NCBI GenBank assembly: GCA_004552395.1
Contig: SFOK01000042.1
Span: 1 to 13,495, forward strand
DNA length: 13,495 bases
Direction of reading: 5' to 3'
Origin: Bacteroidales bacterium
GTDB lineage: Bacteria > Bacteroidota > Bacteroidia > Bacteroidales > Muribaculaceae
Part shown: one piece after another, positions 5,859 through 13,307 of the stretch
Layout of the letters: each line of letters begins with the position of its first letter
Numbering within the stretch: the stretch's first letter is position 1
Translations under genes and position numbers: made by a program
The notes under the pieces: model-generated
Database searches by the model: none
What the model was told of the DNA's origin: nothing
Seen by the model: only the letters and a program-made list of their open reading frames with translations

Positions 5859-7244
5859 ATGAAGGATAAGATCAAACTTGGAAGATACTTACGCACTCTG
5901 CTGATCATCGGCGATTTCGCGGTGATTAACCTCGCCTATATCCTGACGGTGATGCTCTTCCATCCCTCTCCGGAGTTCATGAGCAAATATGTGTGGCTGC
6001 TGTTCAATGTTGCCTACATACCTTCGGCCCTTCTTTTCTCCGAAATACACAAGATACGCATCATGTACGCCGACAGGCTGGTGCGTCAGGCCATCAAGAG
6101 CACCGTGCTCTACGGAGCTATCATCGTGGCTTTGTTCTATGTATTCGACATTATGGATGTAGGCTGGCATTCCGGCCTTATCTTCATGGGTTTCTACATC
6201 GTCTTCATTTCGCTCTGGTGGCTCGGATCGCATAAATTTTTACGCCGCATCCGCCGCATGGGCTTCAACTTCAGGCGTGTGATCATTATCGGCGCCACAC
6301 CGGCTGCCTGTCAGCTCAGAGAGGAGATACTCCGCGACTCGGGCTACGGATACCGCATCATGGGCTGCTTCGACGACGATGCAGAGGCTCTCAAACCATT
6401 TTCTGAACATTATACCGCTCCCCTTCGCTACGTACAGGATTTCGTAAGAGCCAACAAGATAGACATCATCTTCTACGCCCTGCCGGCCGATGACACCGAG
6501 CAGATTTCCCACGCCATGCGGGTTGCCGACGAGCTTGGCACGGAATTCGTGTATGTGCCTCACTTCAACCCGCTGCTCCGCGGACATTTCACACAGTCGG
6601 AAGTGGGTTTCATGCCGGTGATGACTCATGTGATGTCGCCGCTTGCCGGGAGTTGGAACCTGTTCCTGAAGCGCACGCTCGACCTCGCCATAGCTATTCC
6701 GGCCGTGATACTCTCGCCGCTTGTACTGATACCGGTGGCCATAGGCATCAAACTGAGCTCTCCGGGCCCGATATTCTTCAAGCAACGACGCACGGGCATA
6801 TACGGCAAGGATTTCATCTGCTATAAGTTCCGCACCATGCGCGTCAACGCCCAGGCCGACTCTCTTCAGGCCACAGAGGACGATCCGCGAAAGACCCGCT
6901 TCGGAAACCTGCTCCGCCGCACTTCTGTCGATGAGTTGCCTCAGTTCTACAATGTGCTGCTCGGCAATATGTCGGTTGTCGGTCCGCGACCCCACATGGT
7001 GAGCCAGACAGAAGACTATTCCCGCCTCATCGACAAATATATGCTGCGCCACGCCGTAAAACCGGGTATCACGGGTTGGGCGCAGGTGAACGGGTTCCGC
7101 GGAGGCACCCGGCATCTGTGGCAGATGGAGAAGCGTGTGGAATTCGATGTATGGTATATACAGCATTGGAACATTTTTCTGGACCTGAAGATAATCTTCC
7201 TGACAGCCGTCAACGCATTCCGTCACGATTCCAACGCATATTGA
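5859..7244 (+). CDS. Polyprenyl-phosphate sugar-1-phosphate transferase (WcaJ-like)
   Basis: Initiates assembly of a surface or exopolysaccharide by moving a sugar-1-phosphate from a nucleotide sugar to undecaprenyl phosphate at the inner membrane. With this start (461 residues) four N-terminal membrane helices lie at about 12-34, 44-62, 81-99 and 104-123, a Rossmann-like cytosolic domain (starting RRVIIIGATPAA) at 139-242, a fifth membrane segment at 273-299, and the catalytic domain to the end. The domain shows GPIFFKQRRTGIYGKDF, YKFRTM, the catalytic Asp-Glu dyad in SVDELPQF (D358/E359), MSVVGPRP and KPGITGWAQVNG. Possible starts are GTG 5805, ATG 5832 and ATG 5859; I chose the last because a short basic segment then leads straight into the first helix. 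No other polysaccharide genes flank it, so it is an isolated initiating enzyme; the sugar cannot be told from sequence. No consensus promoter is visible in the gap after the terminator. Confidence 0.92.
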   Translation: MKDKIKLGRYLRTLLIIGDFAVINLAYILTVMLFHPSPEFMSKYVWLLFNVAYIPSALLFSEIHKIRIMYADRLVRQAIKSTVLYGAIIVALFYVFDIMDVGWHSGLIFMGFYIVFISLWWLGSHKFLRRIRRMGFNFRRVIIIGATPAACQLREEILRDSGYGYRIMGCFDDDAEALKPFSEHYTAPLRYVQDFVRANKIDIIFYALPADDTEQISHAMRVADELGTEFVYVPHFNPLLRGHFTQSEVGFMPVMTHVMSPLAGSWNLFLKRTLDLAIAIPAVILSPLVLIPVAIGIKLSSPGPIFFKQRRTGIYGKDFICYKFRTMRVNAQADSLQATEDDPRKTRFGNLLRRTSVDELPQFYNVLLGNMSVVGPRPHMVSQTEDYSRLIDKYMLRHAVKPGITGWAQVNGFRGGTRHLWQMEKRVEFDVWYIQHWNIFLDLKIIFLTAVNAFRHDSNAY

Positions 7245-7322
7245 CCGCGTTGGCCGCAGCGTTGATATCTTTCCCCGGCACCGACAAGCCTTATTCAATC
7301 TATTTCCCTAAACTGAGCTTAA

Positions 7323-7991
7323 ATGTCACTTAAAAAATATTTTGCCGCAACCGCTCTTTTGCTCATCACTTCATTACATGCCACAGCCGGCGTGCCGGGC
7401 AATGACTGCCTCGCCGAGGGCCGCGAACTTTACCGGGAGCTGAATTACCACGATGCTCTCACTTCATTTTGTGATGCTGCCAAAGACGGCAATCTTGAAG
7501 CGATGTATCTTATCGGCACCATGTACCGCGAAGGGAAGGGTGTGAAAGCGAGCGAGACGGAAGCTGCTTATTGGTTTCGCAAAGCCGGACGCAACGGCTA
7601 CGCCGACGCTCAATATGAGATTGGACGCTGCTTCGATCTCGGCAAAGGTGTGCTCCGCGACACACGCGTGGCCTCGGAATGGTATTGGCGCGCCGCTCAG
7701 CAGAAGCAACCTTACGCTTGCTACGAACTTGCTGTCTGCTACCGTGACGGGAAGGGCATGAAGAAAGATGCTGACAAGGCTTACCTCTACATGAAGATTG
7801 CCGCTGATGCCGGCCTGCCGCAAGCCGTTAGCGAACTGAGCCACATGCCTGTCCCCCGCAAAGCAAAAGCGGCAGCCAAGCATGGGAAAGCGGCAAAAGC
7901 CGACAAGGGCGGGAAAACCGGAAAGACTGATAAGGCGCATAAATCCGGGAGGAAAGGTAAATCCACTCACCGCTCAAAAGGACGCCGATAA
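7323..7991 (+). CDS. Exported Sel1-repeat protein with a basic tail
   Basis: A 222-residue protein with a signal peptide (MSLKKYF, hydrophobic core, likely cut after ATA at residue 22), so expected in the periplasm or at the envelope. A TPR-like helix pair (about 28-55) is followed by three Sel1 units near 57-90, 91-127 and 128-163, each with the A-x-Y-x-[IL]-G-x-x-[YF]-x-x-G-K-G pattern (GTMYREGKGV, GRCFDLGKGV, AVCYRDGKGM). Sel1 repeats form a solenoid used for protein-protein contacts. From residue 178 the chain becomes low-complexity Lys/Ala/Gly and ends in RR, highly basic, and could bind a polyanion. The gene starts 78 bases after the sugar transferase, same strand; no promoter consensus lies between, so read-through is possible. 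Partner and process are unknown. Confidence 0.88.
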   Translation: MSLKKYFAATALLLITSLHATAGVPGNDCLAEGRELYRELNYHDALTSFCDAAKDGNLEAMYLIGTMYREGKGVKASETEAAYWFRKAGRNGYADAQYEIGRCFDLGKGVLRDTRVASEWYWRAAQQKQPYACYELAVCYRDGKGMKKDADKAYLYMKIAADAGLPQAVSELSHMPVPRKAKAAAKHGKAAKADKGGKTGKTDKAHKSGRKGKSTHRSKGRR

Positions 7992-8039
7992 AATCCGCAC
8001 AAAATTACCGAAGTCTCAGCGCTAAAGATAGATAATTCA

Positions 8040-8057
8040 GCAAATTAGCTAATTTGC
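8040..8057. repeat. 18-bp perfect palindrome
   Basis: GCAAATTAG followed by CTAATTTGC with no spacer. It lies 48 bases after the Sel1 gene and 30 bases before the terminator region, on AT-rich flanks. With no loop it is a poor hairpin but a good shape for a dimeric DNA-binding protein. Nothing nearby shows what would bind it. Confidence 0.6.
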
Positions 8058-8075
8058 CAATTCAACTCAGTCGCT

Positions 8076-8124
8076 GAAAAGCCACCGAAAAGCCACACCT
8101 CCTTTGGGGGAAGCGTGGCTTTTT
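8076..8124. terminator. Bidirectional terminator with a duplicated arm between convergent genes
   Basis: AAAAGCCAC (8088-8096) pairs with GTGGCTTTT (8115-8123) and is followed by one more T on the plus strand; the minus strand reads GTGGCTTTT at its end as well, so it can serve both the Sel1 gene and the GH57 gene whose stop is at 8171. The left arm is present twice in tandem: GAAAAGCCACC (8076-8086) and GAAAAGCCACA (8087-8097). Confidence 0.8.
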
Positions 8125-8170
8125 AGGTGATAGTTAATTGCCGTTTTTAGCGGCTGCGTATCCGGCTGCT

Positions 8171-9592
8171 TTATTTTGCGGATGTCTTCTTGGCTGCGGA
8201 TTTCTTAGCGGGAGCTTTCTTGGCGCCCTTGGTTGCTTTAGCGGGTTTCTCCTCGGACACGACCTCTATCTGCTCGTTGTTGGCATCGTCGGCCTGAAGG
8301 ATGTTGTTGCGAAGTTGCTTCACCTCTTTGTTGAGTGTCTCAATCTCCTGGCTTTGGTTGCGGATTGTGAGCAGAAGCGAGTTAAGTTCCTCATTGCCGA
8401 TCTCCTCAGGATACTGTTCGTTGACTCGAACCATAAAGTCGGCAAGCACATTCATATAGTTGGTGAAGGCTGAATATGGAGAATCGTAGGGCGAGAAGTT
8501 GGCATGTGCCGAGCCGTCGGCCATTGTCTTGGTACTCATATAGAAGAAGTGGTCGCTGCTCTGAAGATACTCCCAGTCCTGTTTGAGACGGAGGTCGGTG
8601 CAGAGGTTCACACGCTCAGCGATAGAATAGAGCTTATTGAGAGCTTCGCGCTGAAGCATATTGCCTTTCCAGGCTGACACGTCGCGAGCCTCGTCGGCCC
8701 ATGAAATAGGATATGGTATGGAGAGCATATCCACCGGTTTGAGTTTGGCCACAGCTTCTGTGGGAGTCATGAATCCGACACCTTTCTCGGCAGCGAAACG
8801 CGGCAGAGCCTTCATGAAGTCGAAGATGCCTGTCTCGTGGGGAAGGAATTCGCCGAATGTCTCCATGCTGAGGAAGATGTTGACAATCTGCTGATCTTCG
8901 GGAAGCTGGGCGATCCAGTCGATATATTTGTCGGCGGTGAGAGGATACTCGTCCCAGTCGGTGTTGGCGAAATTGCGGCTTATGTCGTCGCTGAGCTTGT
9001 CGTTCTTGAGCAGGAGTTTGAGCTTGGGAGCGGATGCCGAGTTGTAGACGAAGTTGGGCGACTTCCAACCGAGGATATGCTTGGCACCTTCGGTGATGGC
9101 AGCCTTGAAGCCCATGGAGGCTATCGTGAGCGCGATGTCGTCGTCGTAGATAAGCTCCGTATTGCGGATCACTTTCGGTTTCTGGCCGAAGAGCTCTTTG
9201 ATGAGCTTATCGTGGCGTTTCACCTGATTCACAAACTCGTCCGGATCTTCGAGCGAAGCCAGCGAATGAGCGTATGTCTCGCTCAGGAACTCAACGTTGC
9301 CTGTGTCGACGAGCTTCTTGAGCAGGTCTATAAACTCAGGCACATACTGCTGGAGCTGCTCTATGGCTGTACCGGTGATGGAGATCGCGCACTTGAAGCT
9401 GTCCTTATATTCGCTGACCATGTCGAGAAGAGTCTGGACCATCGGGATGTAGGAGCGCTGTGCGATACGTGTCACGATATCGTCGTTGGCGAAGTCATCG
9501 TAATAATAGTGATCGTTGCCTATGTCAAAGAAACGATAGCGTTTCAGACGGAAAGGCTGGTGTATCTGGAAATAGAAACAAATTGATTTCAT
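8171..9592 (-). CDS. GH57 alpha-amylase-like protein with coiled coil and Lys/Ala-rich tail
   Basis: Member of glycoside hydrolase family 57, expected to act on alpha-1,4-glucans in the cytoplasm (no signal peptide). The 473 residues carry family blocks in order: HQP (11-13), ISITGTAIEQ (70-79), RNTELIYDDD (143-152) with the expected nucleophile Glu146, FLSMETFGEF (240-249) and LQSSDHFFYM (343-352). In the fourth block GH57 alpha-amylases usually read DYETFGE, where Asp is the general acid/base; here that position is Ser242, so hydrolysis may be weak or absent, or another residue serves. After residue 400 comes a short coiled coil (EIETLNKEVKQLRNN) and then a histone-H1-like tail, KPAKATKGAKKAPAKK onward, not part of the enzyme fold. 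It is the last gene of the glucan operon, 80 bases after the glycosyltransferase, with a hairpin in the gap. ATG 9592 puts HQP at the usual distance from the N-terminus. Confidence 0.92.
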   Translation of the reverse strand: MKSICFYFQIHQPFRLKRYRFFDIGNDHYYYDDFANDDIVTRIAQRSYIPMVQTLLDMVSEYKDSFKCAISITGTAIEQLQQYVPEFIDLLKKLVDTGNVEFLSETYAHSLASLEDPDEFVNQVKRHDKLIKELFGQKPKVIRNTELIYDDDIALTIASMGFKAAITEGAKHILGWKSPNFVYNSASAPKLKLLLKNDKLSDDISRNFANTDWDEYPLTADKYIDWIAQLPEDQQIVNIFLSMETFGEFLPHETGIFDFMKALPRFAAEKGVGFMTPTEAVAKLKPVDMLSIPYPISWADEARDVSAWKGNMLQREALNKLYSIAERVNLCTDLRLKQDWEYLQSSDHFFYMSTKTMADGSAHANFSPYDSPYSAFTNYMNVLADFMVRVNEQYPEEIGNEELNSLLLTIRNQSQEIETLNKEVKQLRNNILQADDANNEQIEVVSEEKPAKATKGAKKAPAKKSAAKKTSAK

Positions 9593-9630
9593 GATTCTAT
9601 ACTGTTTTCTTTGTGAGTGGTTATGCTTTT

Positions 9631-9669
9631 GATTCTCCGCAGCCTGCGAAGGGCCGCTTATGGCGAATC
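9631..9669 (-). repeat. Intercistronic hairpin between glycosyltransferase and GH57 genes
   Basis: GCAGCC (9639-9644) pairs with GGCCGC (9652-9657, one G-U pair in the minus-strand RNA) across seven bases, enclosed by GATTC (9631-9635) and GAATC (9665-9669). It begins four bases after the glycosyltransferase stop. On the minus strand it is followed by AAAAGC rather than a T run, so it is more likely an RNA stability or processing element than a terminator. Confidence 0.5.
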
Positions 9670-9672
9670 TTA

Positions 9673-10932
9673 TTATTTGTTGATGAGTGACTTGTAGATA
9701 TCGATTACCTTTTTGCCGGCTTTCTCCCAGGTGATACCTTTCATCTCGTTGAGGCCTTCCTCCTTGAGACTCTCATACATGGCCGGGTAGCTGATGATGG
9801 AGTGGATGGCGTCGGCCATAGCGTCGATGTCCCAATAGTCGGTCTTGACCACATGGTTCAGGATCTCGGCGCAACCTGATTGCTTGGAGATGATCGATGG
9901 GACACCCATCTGCATGGCTTCGAGCGGCGATATACCGAACGGCTCCGATACCGAAGGCATGATATACACATCGGAAGCCTTGAGCATCTCATAGACCTGA
10001 CGTCCGCGCAGGAAGCCTGTGAAATGGAAGCGGTCGGCTATGCCGCGCTTGGCCACCAGACGGATCATGTCGTCCATCTTGTCGCCCGAACCTGCCATCA
10101 CGAATCTCACGTTGTGGTCTTTCTGGAGCACTTTGGCGGCTGCTTCCACGAAGTATTCGGGGCCTTTCTGCATGGTGATACGGCCAAGGAAAGTGACCAC
10201 TTTCTCCTTGTTGTCAGGCTTCGGTATGGAGAGCAGGTCGTCGCTCAGAGGTATCACTGCGTTGTGGACCGTGGTGACCTTGGCGGGATCGATGCCGTAT
10301 TTGTCAATAACGGTTCTACGGGTCAGATTCGAGACCGTAATGATATGGTCAGCCTGATTCATACCGTCTTTCTCGATGCCGAAAACAGTGGGGTTCACAT
10401 TGCCGCGCGAACGGTCGAAGTCGGTGGCGTGAACGTGAATCACCAATGGTTTGCCGGTGACATTCTTGGCATGGATGCCGGCCGGATATGTGAGCCAGTC
10501 GTGCGAATGGATCACATCGCAGGGTATGGTGCGGGCAATCACGCCGGCCATAATCGAATAGTTATTGATCTCCTCGAGCAAATTGTCGGGGTAACGTCCT
10601 GAAAATTCGATACATCCCAGGTCGTTGAGTCGCATATAATTGAAGTCGGCATAGATATGGTCCCTTAGATCGAAATAGAGCTGCGGGTTCATGACCTTGC
10701 CGATGCGGTTCTCCACATAATTCCAATCCACGTCTCTCCAGGCCACAGGCACACAATTGGCGCCCACGATATTGGCGAACGAGCGGTCCTCGTCGCCGAA
10801 GGGCTTTGGAATCACGAAAGTGATCTCCATGTCGCCGTTGTTGTGCATGCCCTGTGTGAGGCCGTAGCTGGCTGTGCCGAGTCCTCCGAGGATATGAGGA
10901 GGAAACTCCCAGCCGAACATTAGAGCTTTCAT
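9673..10932 (-). CDS. Glycogen-synthase-like glycosyltransferase (GT-B fold, GT4/GT5-like)
   Basis: A 419-residue cytoplasmic glucosyltransferase predicted to extend an alpha-1,4-glucan from a nucleotide glucose. The N-terminal Rossmann domain begins MKALMFGWEFPPHILGGLGTA, with the GGLG loop (16-19) typical of starch/glycogen synthases, and contains HSHDW (142-146). The C-terminal domain has the donor-site GRITMQKG (Arg251, Lys256) and the EX7E motif SEPFGISPLEAM (Glu330, Glu338). Its length is nearer GT4 than bacterial GlgA (about 475), so the donor (UDP- or ADP-glucose) is left open. The ATG (10932-10930) overlaps the stop of the debranching-enzyme gene in ATGA, implying coupled translation. 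It sits between a debranching enzyme and a GH57 protein, the layout I associate with Bacteroidales glycogen metabolism, which supports the functional call. Confidence 0.92.
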   Translation of the reverse strand: MKALMFGWEFPPHILGGLGTASYGLTQGMHNNGDMEITFVIPKPFGDEDRSFANIVGANCVPVAWRDVDWNYVENRIGKVMNPQLYFDLRDHIYADFNYMRLNDLGCIEFSGRYPDNLLEEINNYSIMAGVIARTIPCDVIHSHDWLTYPAGIHAKNVTGKPLVIHVHATDFDRSRGNVNPTVFGIEKDGMNQADHIITVSNLTRRTVIDKYGIDPAKVTTVHNAVIPLSDDLLSIPKPDNKEKVVTFLGRITMQKGPEYFVEAAAKVLQKDHNVRFVMAGSGDKMDDMIRLVAKRGIADRFHFTGFLRGRQVYEMLKASDVYIMPSVSEPFGISPLEAMQMGVPSIISKQSGCAEILNHVVKTDYWDIDAMADAIHSIISYPAMYESLKEEGLNEMKGITWEKAGKKVIDIYKSLINK

Positions 10933-12896
10933 ACTTCTGCTTCGTTGTCTAATTGTTTGTTGAGTTCTTTCACATTCTTGAGGATGCGCAGGATTTCGCC
11001 CACATTTTTGGCTGTGGAGACTGCTCCTCGGCCCGTGTAGGGCGGGTTACCGTCGTAGAGTTCGCTGAGTGAGCCTATGCAACCTTCGGTCATTTCGTCT
11101 TCGTAGCCTATCAGCATACGCTCTATGAACGAGAGGCCGCTCACGCCGAACACTTTCAGATAGGCGTCGGCATAAAAGCCGAAAAGCCACGGACGGGCGG
11201 GACCCTGATGCACTGCATACTCACGCTCTATGGGACCGCCCACATAGATGGGATTGTAGCCCTGGCTCTTCGGGCTCAGCGAACGCAGTCCTTTGGGAGT
11301 AAGGAGTTCGCGGGTCACGAAATCGAGCACTTTCTTGCGCTGACGGCGGTCGAGCGGCGAGTAATCCATACCGACGGCAATAGCCAGATTCGGGCGTACG
11401 CTAAGGTCGGTGTAAGAGCCGTCCACATAATCGTAGAGGTAGCCGAAATCGTTGAGGAACGTGTCGAGGAAAGCCTGTTTGCAGCGTCCGGCTATCTCGG
11501 CATAAAGAGCCATCTTGTCGGCTTTGGAGGGATCGCCTTCGTAGAGCTTCTGCGCGAAGCATAGTGCGTTGTACCAGAGCGCGTTGAACTCGACCACATA
11601 CCCCGAACGCGGTATGATCGGCCGGCCGTTGATCGAAGCTGAAAGCCAGGTGACGGGCACGTCACGTCCGTTGGTGCGCACAAGGCCGTTGAAGTCGAGC
11701 GTGAGGTTGGGCACCTTACCCTCTATAACGGTATCGATAAGCTGCATCACATCGTAGCCGTAGCGCTCCTTGCAGGCCTGAGTGCCTTTTGTACGCTTAT
11801 ACTGCTGTATGGCCCATATGGTCCAGAGCGGTATGTCGGGGAGGTCTATCTCGTGGATTGTGGTATCCTTAAAGCCCTCGGTGCCGTAGCATTTGAGAGC
11901 GGCGAGAAGAGTGCCCATTATGGCATGATAATCTTCCTCATGGTCGATTGAGAGCGTGCAGCCGGGAAGGGCTATGATCTCGTCGCGGCAGCGAACGCTG
12001 TACCAGGGGTAGCCGGCCATCAGATACATCCCTTTCTTGTTCTTAAGGTAGAACTGCTTGGCAGCATTCTTGAGGCAGTTGTAGAAGCTGGTGCGCTTGG
12101 TGCGGGTGGCTATCTCGTCGTTGTAGATCTTTTCGTAGTCGGTGGTGTCGGTCTCGAATGTTGAGGCAGAGAAGATTATGCTCTCGCCTTTCTTGATCGG
12201 CAGCTCGAAATAGCCCGGAACCCAGAGGTCCTCTTTGTAGGGTATGCCGCGGTCGCGGTCCTTGTAATACTCCACACCCTTATACCAATAGCCGTTGTCG
12301 ACCCATTTGGCCGGCTTGTTGAACTGCATGTAAAGTGTGGGATAGCCGGGATAAAGACAACAGCTTACGCCATCTTTCACAGGAAGAATATCCTTGTTGA
12401 GCGAATTGTTTTCGATGCAGAGGTCGTTGGCATTGCGGAAAGCCAGGAACGGTCTGAACTGCAGGGTGGTCTCCGAATGTGCGTCGACGAGCGTATACTT
12501 GATCAGGATTCGGTTTTCGTGGGAGATAAAAACTTTCTCCTTGGTGAGAATCACGCCGCCCACGCGATAGGTCATGGTGGGCACACTCTCGCAATCGAAC
12601 ATTCTTATGTACTTGTGGCCGTTGGGAGCGAACACTCCCTCGCCATACTGGTGAAGCCCCAGATTAAAGGGAGCTCCGTGCTGGATCACCGTCTCATCGA
12701 GCGACGACAGAAGCACATGCGCCTTGTCGTCCATCTCGGGAATAGGAATCACGAGCAGACCGTGCTGCTTGCGTGTGTTGCAACCCACAATAGTGGTGCA
12801 GTGGTATGCGCCGCTCTTGTTGGTGCGCAGCATCTCCTTGTGAAGACTCTGCTCCAGATTCATCATCAGGTTTTTGTCAAACTTCAGGTAACTCAT
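10929..12896 (-). CDS. Glycogen debranching enzyme (amylo-alpha-1,6-glucosidase family)
   Basis: Predicted to remove alpha-1,6-linked branches from glycogen in the cytoplasm. The 655 residues divide into an N-terminal beta-rich domain (about 20-250; SGAYHCTTIVGCNTRKQHGL is its hallmark) and a C-terminal (alpha/alpha)6 barrel (about 280-640). Barrel motifs include AGYPWYSVRCRDEIIALPG (294-312), VTWLSASINGRPIIPRSG (415-432), VEFNALWYNAL (435-445), LYDYVDG, GLRSLSPKSQGYNP and YAVHQGPARPWLFGFY (560-575). In better known bacterial relatives the first two read WGRDT and TWMDA, so the residues expected to be acidic differ here (for instance Ser419); this is probably a lineage-wide variant, because the surrounding sequence is well kept. 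First gene of the operon, read from the promoter at 13090-13121; its TGA overlaps the ATG of the next gene by 4 nt. No signal peptide. Confidence 0.93.
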   Translation of the reverse strand: MSYLKFDKNLMMNLEQSLHKEMLRTNKSGAYHCTTIVGCNTRKQHGLLVIPIPEMDDKAHVLLSSLDETVIQHGAPFNLGLHQYGEGVFAPNGHKYIRMFDCESVPTMTYRVGGVILTKEKVFISHENRILIKYTLVDAHSETTLQFRPFLAFRNANDLCIENNSLNKDILPVKDGVSCCLYPGYPTLYMQFNKPAKWVDNGYWYKGVEYYKDRDRGIPYKEDLWVPGYFELPIKKGESIIFSASTFETDTTDYEKIYNDEIATRTKRTSFYNCLKNAAKQFYLKNKKGMYLMAGYPWYSVRCRDEIIALPGCTLSIDHEEDYHAIMGTLLAALKCYGTEGFKDTTIHEIDLPDIPLWTIWAIQQYKRTKGTQACKERYGYDVMQLIDTVIEGKVPNLTLDFNGLVRTNGRDVPVTWLSASINGRPIIPRSGYVVEFNALWYNALCFAQKLYEGDPSKADKMALYAEIAGRCKQAFLDTFLNDFGYLYDYVDGSYTDLSVRPNLAIAVGMDYSPLDRRQRKKVLDFVTRELLTPKGLRSLSPKSQGYNPIYVGGPIEREYAVHQGPARPWLFGFYADAYLKVFGVSGLSFIERMLIGYEDEMTEGCIGSLSELYDGNPPYTGRGAVSTAKNVGEILRILKNVKELNKQLDNEAEV

Positions 12897-13083
12897 CTGT
12901 ATGAAGTAAGGGTAAATATTTTAAAGTTATGGATGGTGTTTATCTATCTCTATCATTTATATGTCTGCCCGTGTATTCCGCTAAGGAAAACTCTCTGTTT
13001 AAGCTTTGCTGAAATGGCGTTTTCGGTCGAAAAAACCCTGAGGACACGAAAAAATAACGGGCGTTGACCTGCGTGCTTTTATA
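12897..13083 (-). promoter_or_regulatory. Long 5' leader of the glucan operon
   Basis: About 187 bases separate the predicted transcription start from the ATG at 12896. The leader holds a near-perfect inverted repeat (TTTTCG, two bases, CGAAAA; 13020-13033) and a nine-codon open frame MIEIDKHHP (ATG at 12956-12954, TAA at 12929-12927) ending 30 bases before the gene. TAACTTTA (12929-12922) is a one-mismatch -7 box and could be a second promoter, but it has no upstream partner. No known riboswitch class is recognised. Confidence 0.4.
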
Positions 13084-13089
13084 ATTCAA

Positions 13090-13121
13090 CAAAGATAACC
13101 TTAATATCTTTCCCAAACAAA
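13090..13121 (-). promoter_or_regulatory. Bacteroidetes consensus promoter of the glucan operon
   Basis: On the minus strand TTTG (13121-13118), 20 bases, then TATCTTTG (13097-13090): both elements and the spacing fit the Bacteroidetes consensus. Transcription should start near 13083. It is the only full match between the preceding gene and the debranching-enzyme ATG. Confidence 0.75.
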
Positions 13122-13203
13122 AATATTTTTATGTTATTAAGCAAATATATTCGGATTTTAACTTCAAATCCTCTTTATTTGCCAATTTTTCGCTATGAAA
13201 CTT

Positions 13204-13235
13204 GAAAAGGCCTGCGTCTTCACGCAAGCCTTTTC
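13204..13235. terminator. Terminator-like hairpin between the glucan operon and the upstream gene
   Basis: GAAAAGGC (13204-13211) pairs with GCCTTTTC (13228-13235), and inside it TGCGT (13213-13217) with ACGCA (13222-13226), one mismatch between the two. The minus strand ends TTTTCAAGTTTC. It lies 73 bases past the stop of the partial gene at the right edge and insulates the glucan-operon promoter from it. The T tract is partly within the stem, so efficiency is uncertain. Confidence 0.65.
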
Positions 13236-13244
13236 TGTAGAATT

Positions 13245-13300
13245 CCGGTTATTGACAACCGGTGTTATGTCATGCCGCGCGCAGAAAGTCTGTCGTGCGG
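13245..13300 (-). repeat. Two further hairpins after the right-edge gene
   Basis: CCGGTT (13245-13250) pairs with AACCGG (13257-13262) across six bases. Nearer the stop, CCGC (13275-13278) pairs with GCGG (13297-13300), with additional inner pairs (CAGA/TCTG) broken by single mismatches. Together with the terminator-like hairpin they make a run of three structures in the 3' untranslated region. Neither has a T run. Confidence 0.4.
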
Positions 13301-13307
13301 ATGCTTG

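Noticed and set aside
6240..7298. 352-codon minus-strand frame opposite the sugar transferase
   Set aside because: Antisense to conserved catalytic motifs; translation is His/Arg-rich without recognisable domains.
8837..9586. 249-codon plus-strand frame opposite the GH57 gene
   Set aside because: Shadow of the GH57 frame, which has all family blocks.
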